Assembly: GCA_022376515.1 (NCBI GenBank)
Contig: WTXI01000135.1
Span: forward strand, 35,550-99,549
DNA: 64,000 bases
Direction of reading: 5' to 3'
From: Lactifluus volemus
Lineage: Eukaryota; Basidiomycota; Agaricomycetes; Russulales; Russulaceae
The notes under the pieces are model-generated. The model worked only from the letters and a program-made list of their open reading frames with translations. It ran no database searches and had not been told where the DNA came from. The translations under genes and the position numbers were made by a program. Below, in pieces: positions 45,482 through 55,426 of this stretch (the stretch's first letter is position 1; every line of letters begins with the position of its first letter).

Positions 45482-47925
45482 ATGTCTAACCTCGAAGTGA
45501 CCCTTTGGTGCTGGGTCATTGGCGACAAACCTCCGAGTCGGAGGGTGTTTCCTGTCCATATATCTCATGAATCGACCATAGGCGTACTGAAGGTCGAGAT
45601 CAAGAAACAGAAACAGAAAGCATTTGATCTGATTGATGCCGACGCTCTCGATCTCTACAAAATCTCACTCGCAGAAAATGACATGGACACAGAATTGCCA
45701 ATTATCAATGTTGACTCTCTCAACATTCTCCGACCCAAACAACAACTCTCGGCTGTGTATTCCGACCCAGTTATGGACCTCGTCGTCATAAAGCCCCCTG
45801 GCAGTGAGTACAGAAGATTTCTGCCTGCGTTTGTAGGTAGCGTTGACATATCCACACCCCAGTGTCTGGAACTGACACAAACGACGATGTCTCGACTACC
45901 CCCAATATAACATATCTCATATTCACAGTGCCAGCTCATGGGAATTTTGGGGGGAGGGTCAATCTCCAGAACAACAAGATTCTGGAAATTGCGAGACCTG
46001 TTGAACCAGATGGGTTACGTGCCTTCCGAGACATGCTGGGTCAACGCCGATGGATCAAATCGGACATGGTACCATTTTCTCCAACCAATGACCCGGTACG
46101 ATTTTCCTTTATCAACGCTTTCTTGGTTACTATAATTATTTAGGATATGATGGCCCTTATGGGAAAATTTTATGAAATCCACGATGACACGGAGAAATGG
46201 GAGGGCAGTGAGAACGCCGGCCGCTTGGCTTCCAGCACCGAGCTGGTCCATCTCTGGTCCACATATAAGCTCAAAAATTGTGCGTTTCAGAACCAGAATG
46301 TCAAAGAGGCAGATGTCCGATGTATATTTGGTCAGTTGGCAATGTATTTTGAGAGACTTATCGGTGAGAAGACATATGGATTGTGAGGATTAACTCTTGT
46401 CTACGTTTTGCATTGCAGAGCTTTCTGATCATATATCCCGCAGTGGTACGAAGTGGCCCTTCAAGCTTGTTGCCCAGGTCCCAGTTGAGGGAGAAGAAGC
46501 AACAAACTATTCCAAGTCCTACACACCACACAGTGACTTCTCATTATTCTTCCGAAATGAACCGTACCTCCTGGTCGAAGTGCAATCCGACACAAATAAA
46601 TCTGACCTATATAGGATGCTTCTTCAAGCTGCATGTGCGACAAGAATGAGAAATGCATTACACCGGGACGACTCGGACGAGAAAGTGCCGCTCGTTGTCA
46701 CAGCCATGTACATCACCACCGATGGCAAGTTGGAACGGTACTTTCTGTTCCAATCGTTGAGCTCGCCTGAGAAAGTATGTTCATTGATTTCACTTTACAT
46801 GATTCAGTATTCTCAGCTGTTATTTCAGGTCCACTACACGAAGGACGTTTTTGATCTGCAACAGCCGCAGGAGCTTGTTGCCGCAGTCTTCGAGATGTAC
46901 AATTTGGCATCTGCGATTCAACGTGACATAAGGGCCCTTAAAAATTTGCAGCAACAAATCACGGACATCGATCGGTATGTTGACAAGGAGTACAAGGTCA
47001 AGTTTGCGCCAACAAGGAAGTCAACGACAGACGCCAACATGTCATCTAAACCATCCCGAACAAGTCAAAGGGACGATTCAGGAGCTGGCTGTCTTTACGA
47101 CTCTCGCCACGTTTCCGAAGCGTTCACCCAGGAAGGGTTTATGTTGGAGTCAAGCGATGGCTGGACACCGCCGAACGAGGTAAAGGAAATGATATTTCTC
47201 AACTTATGTATCTGAACTGATGAGGTCCAATGCAGTTGCCTTCTACTATGCGATATGCGAAACATTCCGATGGCACTGCCGTTATCGTGAAATTTCTTCG
47301 TTCCAAATGCAGTGAGCTCTCGATTCTCGAATACTTGTCTTCAATCGACTCTCCAGCAAATCACACAATACGCCTGCTCAGATCATTCAGGCTCGATGTG
47401 GGGACATTTATCGTGGTCCCCGAATTCACCCGTCTGGATATTGGCCTCCAGTTTCGCCAGTTTCGTGGCAAAATAGCAAGTCTTGGCAACCAGCTTATAG
47501 AAGGTATTGCGTTTATGCATTGCAATGGCGTAGCCCACCTCGACATAAAGCCGCAAAACATCGTCGTGAGAAGCGACGGCCGTCTATTCATCATCGACTT
47601 CGATCTTTCTCTCAGGGTCGACGGACCTGATCATTTGATTGATACGTGGTGTGGGACGCCTGGCTGGATGGCTCCAGAGATTGGCGAACGCGATGACCGA
47701 AGGCGTTTGTACAGCCCTATCAGGGCTGACCTCTGGTCGTGCGGCCAAGTGATATCGTACTTGATGGACAAGAGCAACGAAGCGGTTGGAGAGCTCAAAC
47801 CTTTCACGAGGCGACTGTTGCACCACAATCCACAATATCGTCCTTTACTATCGGTTCATCGACAAGCCAAACGTAAAGCGGATACCCTTGCAAGTCCTCG
47901 TGGGAAAAAGAAACTTTCCCTCTAA
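45482..47925 (+). CDS. Crinkler-type protein: CRN N-terminus + PD-(D/E)XK-like segment + protein kinase
   Basis: Six exons (45482-45803, 45863-46095, 46144-46363, 46419-46774, 46829-47179, 47236-47925) join with agreeing phases into 723 residues. Residues ~7-70 (VTLWCWVIGDKPPSRRVFPV...ALDLYKI) match the ubiquitin-like CRN header of Crinkler proteins. Around 295-315, SDFSLFF (D298) followed by LLVEVQS (E312-x-Q314) looks like the D...ExQ core of restriction-endonuclease-fold domains. The C-terminus is a kinase: K513 in VIVKF, HLDIKPQN (D597, N602), IDFD (D615; DFD in place of DFG), then GTPGWMAPEI and ADLWSCG. The tail is basic (KRKAD, RGKKK), a possible nuclear signal. No signal peptide. Fungal Crinklers of this kind are proposed intracellular or inter-organism effectors. 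It lies between near-identical P450s E and F. Confidence 0.82.
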
Positions 47926-50192
47926 GATATAAATAGACTAGGCAGTATACAGTGAGTGGAAGCGCACGCAAAGAAAGTGAGTCGGTTTATGGCGAAGTTG
48001 TGGCGGTGTATGTAACGTGGGTCCTCTCAGTCAGGCCGCCACTTGGCAAACTGAACCTGCTTCGTCCAACTAACTTCGCCGTTTACTCTTAAAAATCAAT
48101 CCTTTTTATTATTATTATTATTATTATTATAATCACAGCGCTTGTTTTGAACAAACCTCTGATGATGCCCCACTCACTCACTCTCCGTATGCGCACTTCA
48201 GTTCGACCCAACGGTTCGACTCTTTACATCTATCCACGGAAAGTCACATAGACCCTGTCTTTCACTAGTTGCGCGAGGCTGTGACTGCTTCACCGTGTAT
48301 ATTGCCACCGGCATCTCGACATCGTCAATCTCGAGCACGTCCTACGGACATAATTTGTTCATTTCTCATGATGTCTGCTCTCAAGCGAACAGAGTAACCC
48401 CTGCATATGCAGATCGCATGTTGAATGCCAGTGGGGCAGGACGCGGTCCCAGATCACACTGACGCAATACTACGCTATGCAGGCCGATGTCCGTGGAATC
48501 ATGAGGTGATCGAGATGGCGTAGAGGATCTGAAAGTTAGTCTGTAGCCACAGATGCCCACCTCACTGAGCTGTGAGTTGCCTGTCGGTGGTGCGCGCGGA
48601 GTTGCACAAGTTTAGCGTGACGGCTACCCTTGAATCACACGCTTGTCTTTCCCGCTTGCCTCGCTTTCTCGCTCGCTGTCGTCTTATTCATTCAAACTAG
48701 TATTCCAGAGGGCTCGATCTTGCTCAATGCGTAGTATTCCGAATCTCCAGGCTCCCACACTTGGATGGGATTCAATGGCGACTTTGTCTCTTCGGTACCA
48801 AAGATTCACGGGATGTCAAAGTCCTCAGGGGCAGTGACAACTGGCGCGGGACAGCGTGGCATTGACTTGAACCAGAGGCTTTTTGCTTTTCCTACAGCGA
48901 TTGATGCACTCCCCGAAGCGGACTGAAAGGAAGAAATCAACCGAGGACGTGGGACGGCGGAACGCGTCGAACGCGCCAGAGCGCAGGTTGGGCAAAGCGG
49001 GCGGCATGCGCATTAGTCATCTATCCATCGCTTGCGAGGTGGGTGGGATTCTGCACGCCGGGAGTCGCTCAGTCATGTGGGTGATCAATGCCAGACCGTG
49101 AAAATCGTGGCCGCGAGCACCCCCAGGCACGCGCTCCTGTAGTGGAGCGATTCCGAGTCAGACTTGGTGTTGTCTTCGGGCAATGCATAAATCCGTGGGT
49201 GGAGGAAGCGGAAGTACTGGGAAAGGGAGAAGGGGAGTTCAGTCACCTGAAGGGCAACCAATAAAGTGGCTTACTTTGGATGTGGCAGCTCGTTTTGGAA
49301 ATACGGAAATCCAGGCGTAGAGCCAGCGAAGGTGGCGCGGCCTTGCAGAGTTTGGGGTGGCGGCAGCAGCAGTAGGAGTGCCTCCAACAGAGGGAAGGCG
49401 TTGGGGGCGGCTGTAACAGGGGAAGAGAGGGGCAGGAAGCAAATGATGAGATGGAGGGTGTAGGTGTTAGGATGACACTCAGGTGGTGTGTAATAGAAAC
49501 AAATTACTGTTGTCACTGTCGAAGGAGGCAAGGTCATCTAGAAACCTCAGCTTTGCGAGGCACTGCCATTGGGAGGTCCATTAGCTTCAGATGGATGATT
49601 ACCTCACAAAGGCGATCGCCGGCCCAGTTTCCATTCCCTCCACCCCCACACATCCACAATTTACATACATTGTGCCTCTCCATCACCAGTGTCGCTTAGT
49701 TAGGTAGTTAGCAAACATGCCAAGTGCATCTTTGTTCCATGTACTGTAAACATGCAGCGCTATATAAATGCTGATACTAAAATAAATAAATAAAAATGAA
49801 AAAAAAAAAAACAATTACCTCACAAAGCAGACAAACCTTGCTGAGGAAAATAGCCGACAAATGCAATGCCCACTAGATTTCCGTCGTATACTGTAAGCAC
49901 ATCGCCCAAGTCCTGGCGGTAGCCGAAAAAGGAAGTGTCTAACCTTACATTGGGTTCCACCGTCCCGAGTCATAGCTTTATTGTTATAGGTACTTCAACA
50001 CACACAGTTGGTTGTTATATCCACTGACTTGGATGCTTTATTGTTATTTATTGCCTGAGGATTTAATTGTAATTCTAGGTTCCTATTCCGCGTTTGCCCC
50101 TTTTTTCCCTCGGTTGGCTGGCTCGAGCTCGGGCGAGCTCACGCCCGAGCTCGAGCTCACCCAAAAAAGTTTAGTGTTGGTTTCCTGATGTC
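47926..50192. other. Intergenic region, no gene identified
   Basis: A trinucleotide (ATT)n run is at about 48108-48132 and a poly-A tract at 49799-49812. Open frames at 48640-49540 are short and unrelated to known families as far as I can see. A strong hairpin is at 50121-50156. Confidence 0.45.
50121..50156. repeat. Perfect 15-bp-stem hairpin
   Basis: The arms gctcgagctcgggcg (50121-50135) and cgcccgagctcgagc (50142-50156) are perfect inverted repeats around a 6-nt loop, agctca. The adjoining aaaaaagtttagtg...tttcctgatgtcgg (50162-50192) is an inverted relative of 4540-4585, which also has an agctcgagctcgcc segment. Confidence 0.75.
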
Positions 50193-50262
50193 GGAATTGG
50201 GGCAATCCGTTAACGAATTGTCAGGTTGCCTTTGTCTTGTCTTGCAATCCCGGGGATATAAA
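50193..50262 (+). promoter_or_regulatory. Conserved promoter of P450 copy F
   Basis: cggaattggggcaatcc, gttaacgaattgtcaggttg, tttgtcttgtcttgcaat, cccgggg, then TATA (gatataaaaatcc near 50254), about 50 bp before the ATG. Same order and spacing as upstream of copies D and E. Confidence 0.6.
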
Positions 50263-50303
50263 AATCCAGAGAGCTTCTGTTTTAATGCCCCCCCTCCCCT
50301 AAG

Positions 50304-52675
50304 ATGCCTCTTAACCTCTTCAGCTCCACCGTATATGTGCTCCTCGCCTTCGCCGCTGCAACATTTCTCGGGGTTCTTAGGCACAGGTTCAGACAGCGTC
50401 ACCTCTGGAACATACCTGGGCCATCAAACACTGGCACCTCTCTTTTCTGGGGTGATATTCCTGTATCAGAAACGATCCGGACTGTATGCTGATCGAACGT
50501 GAACTTGAAGGTCACTCCTACCAAATGTTTAACCCATATGCGTATCCGTTTCACAAATACCTACACCAAACTTATGGCAAGGTAGCACGGGTCCGTGGAG
50601 TCTTTGGAGTAGGTTTAGCCAACCAAGGTCCACAACTACTTCTCATGTTCATTTCTGACATTACGTGCAGGCAATTCAACTCGTTGTATCTGACCCGAAG
50701 GCGTGTAATACCATGGTTATCAAAGATCAGAACATTTACGAGGAGACTCGCGCATTTCTTCAGTATGTCTTCTACTGAACCGACCGCCGACAAGACAGTC
50801 TAATCCGAGTAGAACAAATAAGCAGGTCTTTGGTCCATCGCTCATCTCTATGTTGGGTATGCCCTTATTCCCGTCAATCTGATGTATCGGTCCGAGTCAG
50901 TGGTGACATTATACTCTTAGGGGATCAACATAGTAAGCAACGGAAATTGCTGAACCCCGTATTCAACGTGAAGAATATGCGACACATGACCCCAATTTTC
51001 CATGCAGTCACACGCCAGGTATGTGCGTAGGTTCCCATCTGTAGGGCAACCGTCAAGTAAACATATCGGCAGTTACGAGACAAGTTTGACTCAATCGTAT
51101 CGAATGGCCCACAAGAGATCAATGCTGCTGACTGGTTCGGCAAGGTTGCACTCGAACTTATTGGGCAAGCCGGATTCGGGTATTCCTTTGGTACACTCGA
51201 CGGACAAAGCGACAGATTCCGCAATGCAATCAAGGAATACATGTGGGTATGAACTGTTAATCATGGCATCGGCTCAGCCCTCCTTCAGTGCCACGTCGTC
51301 TTCTCTTGTTGTGCCACGCCAGCTGTTACCTTATCTTCTCAGGATATTCCATCCAAAACTCCTGAAGATTATGGGACAAATCGTGCCATGGAGGAACTTG
51401 AATCACATAATAAAACTCGTAGATATCATGAATGCCAACGCGAGAAACATTTACGAGACAAAAAAAGGCCTGTTGAATTCAGGTGATGAGGCAACTATCA
51501 AGCAAGTTGGAGATAGAAAGGATATTATCAGTCTTCTAAGTGCGTCGAGCAACTCGTTTTTTTCTGAATTCAGAACTCATCTGATGCTGCTGAAGTGCAA
51601 GCTAATGCCACTGCGTCCGAAGAAGATCGACTGAGTGAAGAGGAGGTGATCGCACAGATGACGTACGCCATCATTCATTCCAGAATGCGGGATTCTGAGG
51701 AGCAGGGTATTTTCCCAGAATGCTGATCTTCGTGGCAACAGACACCACCTCTTCTGCGATTTCCCGGATTATTCATACCCTCGCTCTTCATCCAGATGCC
51801 CAGGAAAGGCTTAGAACGGAGCTGAAAGAGGCTCGTGAAGCCAATGACGCCAATGACTCAGAAGAGCTCCCCCACGACCAGCTTGTTTCTTTGCCGTACT
51901 TGGAAGCAATTTGTCGTGAAACTCTACGCCTGTAATCCACCTCTCATTTTTATAGATGAGTTCCTAACAGTCTGACAGCTATCCACCCGGAATCGGAGTC
52001 ATGAGAACGTATGTGATTATACATATCCGAGTCCTTGCGGTAAAAGACATACTCACCAGTTGTGCAGTACACGCAGCGACGTAATCCTGCCCCTTTCTAC
52101 TCCTATTCAAGGTGTCAATGGACAGTTGATCCACGAGATCTTCATCCCCGAGGATACGAACGTATTCATTCATATTCACAATTTGAACCGTGACACATCA
52201 ATTTGGGGAGATGATGCGACTGAGTGGAAACCCGAGCGCTGGTTAGCACCACTTCCGAAGACCGTTGCTGATGCGAATATCCAAGGTGTATACGCTAATA
52301 CGTGAGTGATAAATCAGTTCCTCGGCGCTCGGTCACCACTGAACATGACTAGTATGACATTTCTTGGTGGTTCACGGTCATGCATGTATGTTTCAAACGA
52401 CTCGTAATATTGAACCGAGTTGACGTCATCACCTATAGCGGATTCAAGTTCTCACAGCTGGAAATGAGTAAGCGAGATGCTATGCAATAATTCGAGGAGC
52501 TGACCGCCGTTTTCTTGCAGAGGTTATTCTATCTCAAATTATACCTGCGTTCCGATTTTCACCCTCGAAGGATGAGATAGTTTGGAGAGTTGGTATTATT
52601 TCTACCCCATCGGTGAAGGGATCGGTCACTTCGCCTGCCCCTAAGCTTCCTGTCATTGTTTCTCGAGTCGAGTAG
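50304..52675 (+). CDS. Cytochrome P450 monooxygenase, copy F
   Basis: Tandem paralogue of copy E with the same 14 exons in phase. Starts MPLNLFSSTVYVLL, hinge RHRFRQRHLWNIPGPSNTG with a two-residue insertion relative to copy E; intron 1 begins GTGATATT where the others have GTAATATT. I helix VATDTTSSAISRIIH (Ala for Gly), CRETLRL, EWKPERWLAPLP, haem loop FLGGSRSCIGF, ends VIVSRVE. Differences that may matter are GDQHSKQRKL (Ser for the otherwise constant Arg) and DRKDIIS for DGKDIIS. A short duplication makes EANDANDSEE where copy E has DANDSEE. No breaks were seen. Confidence 0.85.
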
Positions 52676-55426
52676 ACACACTGATCCATTGTAAATTGTA
52701 AATGTGTATCGAAGCTTCTCTATGGAGACTTTTGTATGCACTATACAAGCACGACTACCCAACATTGTTGTTGGATCCCAACTCATCGTACGACTATTGG
52801 AGTCGTTATAGGAAGCGATTGATTATATCGGTTTTAAGCCCGGCAAATATGTTTTTAAGTCCTCATCTGAAATTTGCGTGCCCCCCTTGTTACACTCCTT
52901 CCTGCGTAGTTGTTGATACACACAGCTGGATATCACTCTGGTGACGACAGGGGAGCAGACGACACACAAATGCTAGCGCATCGTGATCGTAAAAAATGAC
53001 ACGTTCAATCACATACGTGTGCCGCTTGAGCGACGAGACAATGAAACTGGCGCTCCGCTGGCACAGCCCAGCCACACAGCGGACTGTTTCTATAGTTACG
53101 TGGCCTGAATTTGACCGTTACTACAGTTAAGTTACATCGACTTCCCTCGTAAATGAGATGTACTATGCGGTACCGGGGGGATACACATAAATTTTACTTT
53201 GGTGGGTGTAGGCGTGTTACTATGCTAGTGGAGCGGAGCCCACCTTCCAATTTTAGAAAGAAAAGGTTTGTGCAGATCATGTGATGTTGCTATGGTGGTG
53301 GGGTGATCCGTGACAGCTACGCGCTTGCTGTACTGTACTGTATGGCTTACTATATGGATTTTTTCGATATTGGATATATCATAGTAATGAGCTCCTCAAC
53401 TCTCTCTTCAGATCTTTCATCCCCCCCTTAGTGACAATCTGAAGCCCATGGCAAGACTGTACGCCTTTGTTTATTTTTTTTCCCCATCTCGCTCACTCAT
53501 GATGATAGTGTGGATATATTCTCACTCTTACTCGTGCGTACCGCTCCCTTCTGCAGTATTTTCCTTTGAACCGACAAGATCACCTTATAGACAAGCGCGG
53601 TCATCACCGGCAGCGTCATTGGTATCACCATCCTCGTGCGTAAATGCAGGGCCGCGATTGACGCCACGAAAGCATTGTGCGTTTTCCCTTTCTCCCCTTC
53701 CTCCTACTTACCCACACGCCATTCTAACTCTGAACCGTGCAGTCTGGAACATCATGGGGTGACAGTCTCCAGTGACGAAAATTTGGCCGTAACAGTGACA
53801 GGAAAGGGTAGAGTGAACTATGAGCAGTACCTTGAAAGGACGCAACGGTGCGCCAAATCATCTCTCTCCCTCCTCTCTCACTCATCTCAACAATTGTTTG
53901 ATGGTTTATGCTGTTTTAGAGGATTTGTTAAAGCCATGCATGCCGCGACGTTTGGATGTCAAGCCCATACCACCTGGCACGACCCCGCTACAGGCCAGCC
54001 GACCGAGACCTTGCCGAACGGGATTGCTTTTTGCAGTGGCGATGATACATCAAGTGAGGCGAGCTCGGAACATAGACATGGGAGACACTTATTCAGGAAC
54101 TTGGACGGACCGATGTAGGGATCACACGTAGGACCAGGACAGATTCCAGCGACTGGTTGCGATGCTTAGCGATACACTCAACACATTCATCGTGGGTTAA
54201 ACCCTATAATTATCCTAGTTTATATATTGTGCCTATAAATAACATAACATCCTGTATGCGCACGAAGGGCAACACGGAACCCCTTTCTGCCACGACCCCT
54301 CGGCAGCCAACCCCACACCACGGAGGCCGCGGTCAGGAGCGAGACGGTCACGGTGCAACCGCTTCGGTACGCGTAACCTTGCCACGTCTGGGTCGGGCCT
54401 TTACGCACATCCTGTATAAGAGTGTGCATCTGAGGAGATAACAAGATTGCAGAACATGTGCCTGATGAACCTTTTCATTTTCGCTTTGAATACATACTGT
54501 ATCAGGGAGGAACAGTTCTCGTCGTGCTTCCACGTCAAGGTTAGAGCCCGCATCAGCGGAGATTGCCGGGGCCTGGTCTCTATCGATTTTCAAATTTGTC
54601 ACATCTCCTTGCGCAATTGCCCACTTCCACCGTGGTTGACCCTCACTTTCAAGTGTCTTCTCCCCGTCATCTCTGCAGTCTTCGCATGTGTCATGGACTA
54701 TCGAACACTTTCATGAGTAACAACTTCGTCCCGTCTTCTATCTCTTTGGCATCTGCAGCCCTCTCTTCCTTGACGACAGGACGTTATGAACGTTTTTAAT
54801 TTACGTCACGGCTTCTTAAAGGCTCTAGTCAACTGAGGCCGCCTCATTCTTGTGTAGAACCATCTCTCATATCACAACACAATAGTTGCAGCTGTAATTG
54901 AAAATACAACATGAATCGTCGTCTTCCATATTCAAGTTGACACGAGCTGTCGTTAAAAGAAGGCTGATGCGAGATCAACAATTACTGTAATTAGCCGAAG
55001 TTTTCAAGATCTACATAGTTCATGGCGCTCATAGCATCATACCCAAAAAGAAGCCGTCCAAGTTATAAATGCGAGGCTGCGTCCCGAGCGCCAGTTGCGG
55101 CTTCAGCGCTTCAGCTTCAGCTGTGAATAGTGATAACAACTTCGGCGGGCGCGGCAAAGGGCTGCTTTGGCAAAAGCTTAAGCCGTCGTCTATGATACCG
55201 TACCCACCACAATTGACATGAGCAGCCACCAGTAACTATGGTGAGTCGAGCTATGGCCGGGGCGGAGCTTCAAAACTTTCCAATTTAGCGGTGCCAAACG
55301 CTCCAGTGCGCTCCAGACTCGATCCAGACTAGCACTGATGGAGGTCCAATTCGTCAGAATGGCTTTGAAATTTAGGGAGTACTTATACTCGAAAGAGCGT
55401 GTATTCAATGCGACGGCCTTCCCAAT
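52676..55426. other. Intergenic region with a possible decayed small gene
   Basis: Most of this stretch shows nothing recognisable. A possible spliced gene lies at about 53636-54118 and is listed separately. The last ~200 bp precede P450 copy G and lack the conserved promoter block found in D-F. Confidence 0.4.
53636..54118 (+). CDS. Uncertain hypothetical gene, possibly decayed
   Basis: An open frame of 160 codons spans sequence with intron-like signals. The segment LEHHGVTVSSDENLAVTVTG followed by GRVNYEQYLERTQR ends at a GT donor near 53850, and an acceptor (gttttag at about 53923) leads to EDLLKPCMPRRLDVKPIPPG. These two segments look more protein-like than the frame as a whole. I do not recognise a family. 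It could be a real multi-exon gene, a fragment, or chance. Confidence 0.25.
   Translation: MRKCRAAIDATKALCVFPFSPSSYLPTRHSNSEPCSLEHHGVTVSSDENLAVTVTGKGRVNYEQYLERTQRCAKSSLSLLSHSSQQLFDGLCCFRGFVKAMHAATFGCQAHTTWHDPATGQPTETLPNGIAFCSGDDTSSEASSEHRHGRHLFRNLDGPM

Noticed and set aside
45862..46393. Separate small genes inside the Crinkler locus
   Set aside because: They are exons of one gene: splice donors and acceptors join them in phase to the CRN header and the kinase.
48108..48132. (ATT)n run as a CRISPR-like or functional repeat
   Set aside because: It is a simple microsatellite; there are no spacers and the host is a eukaryote.
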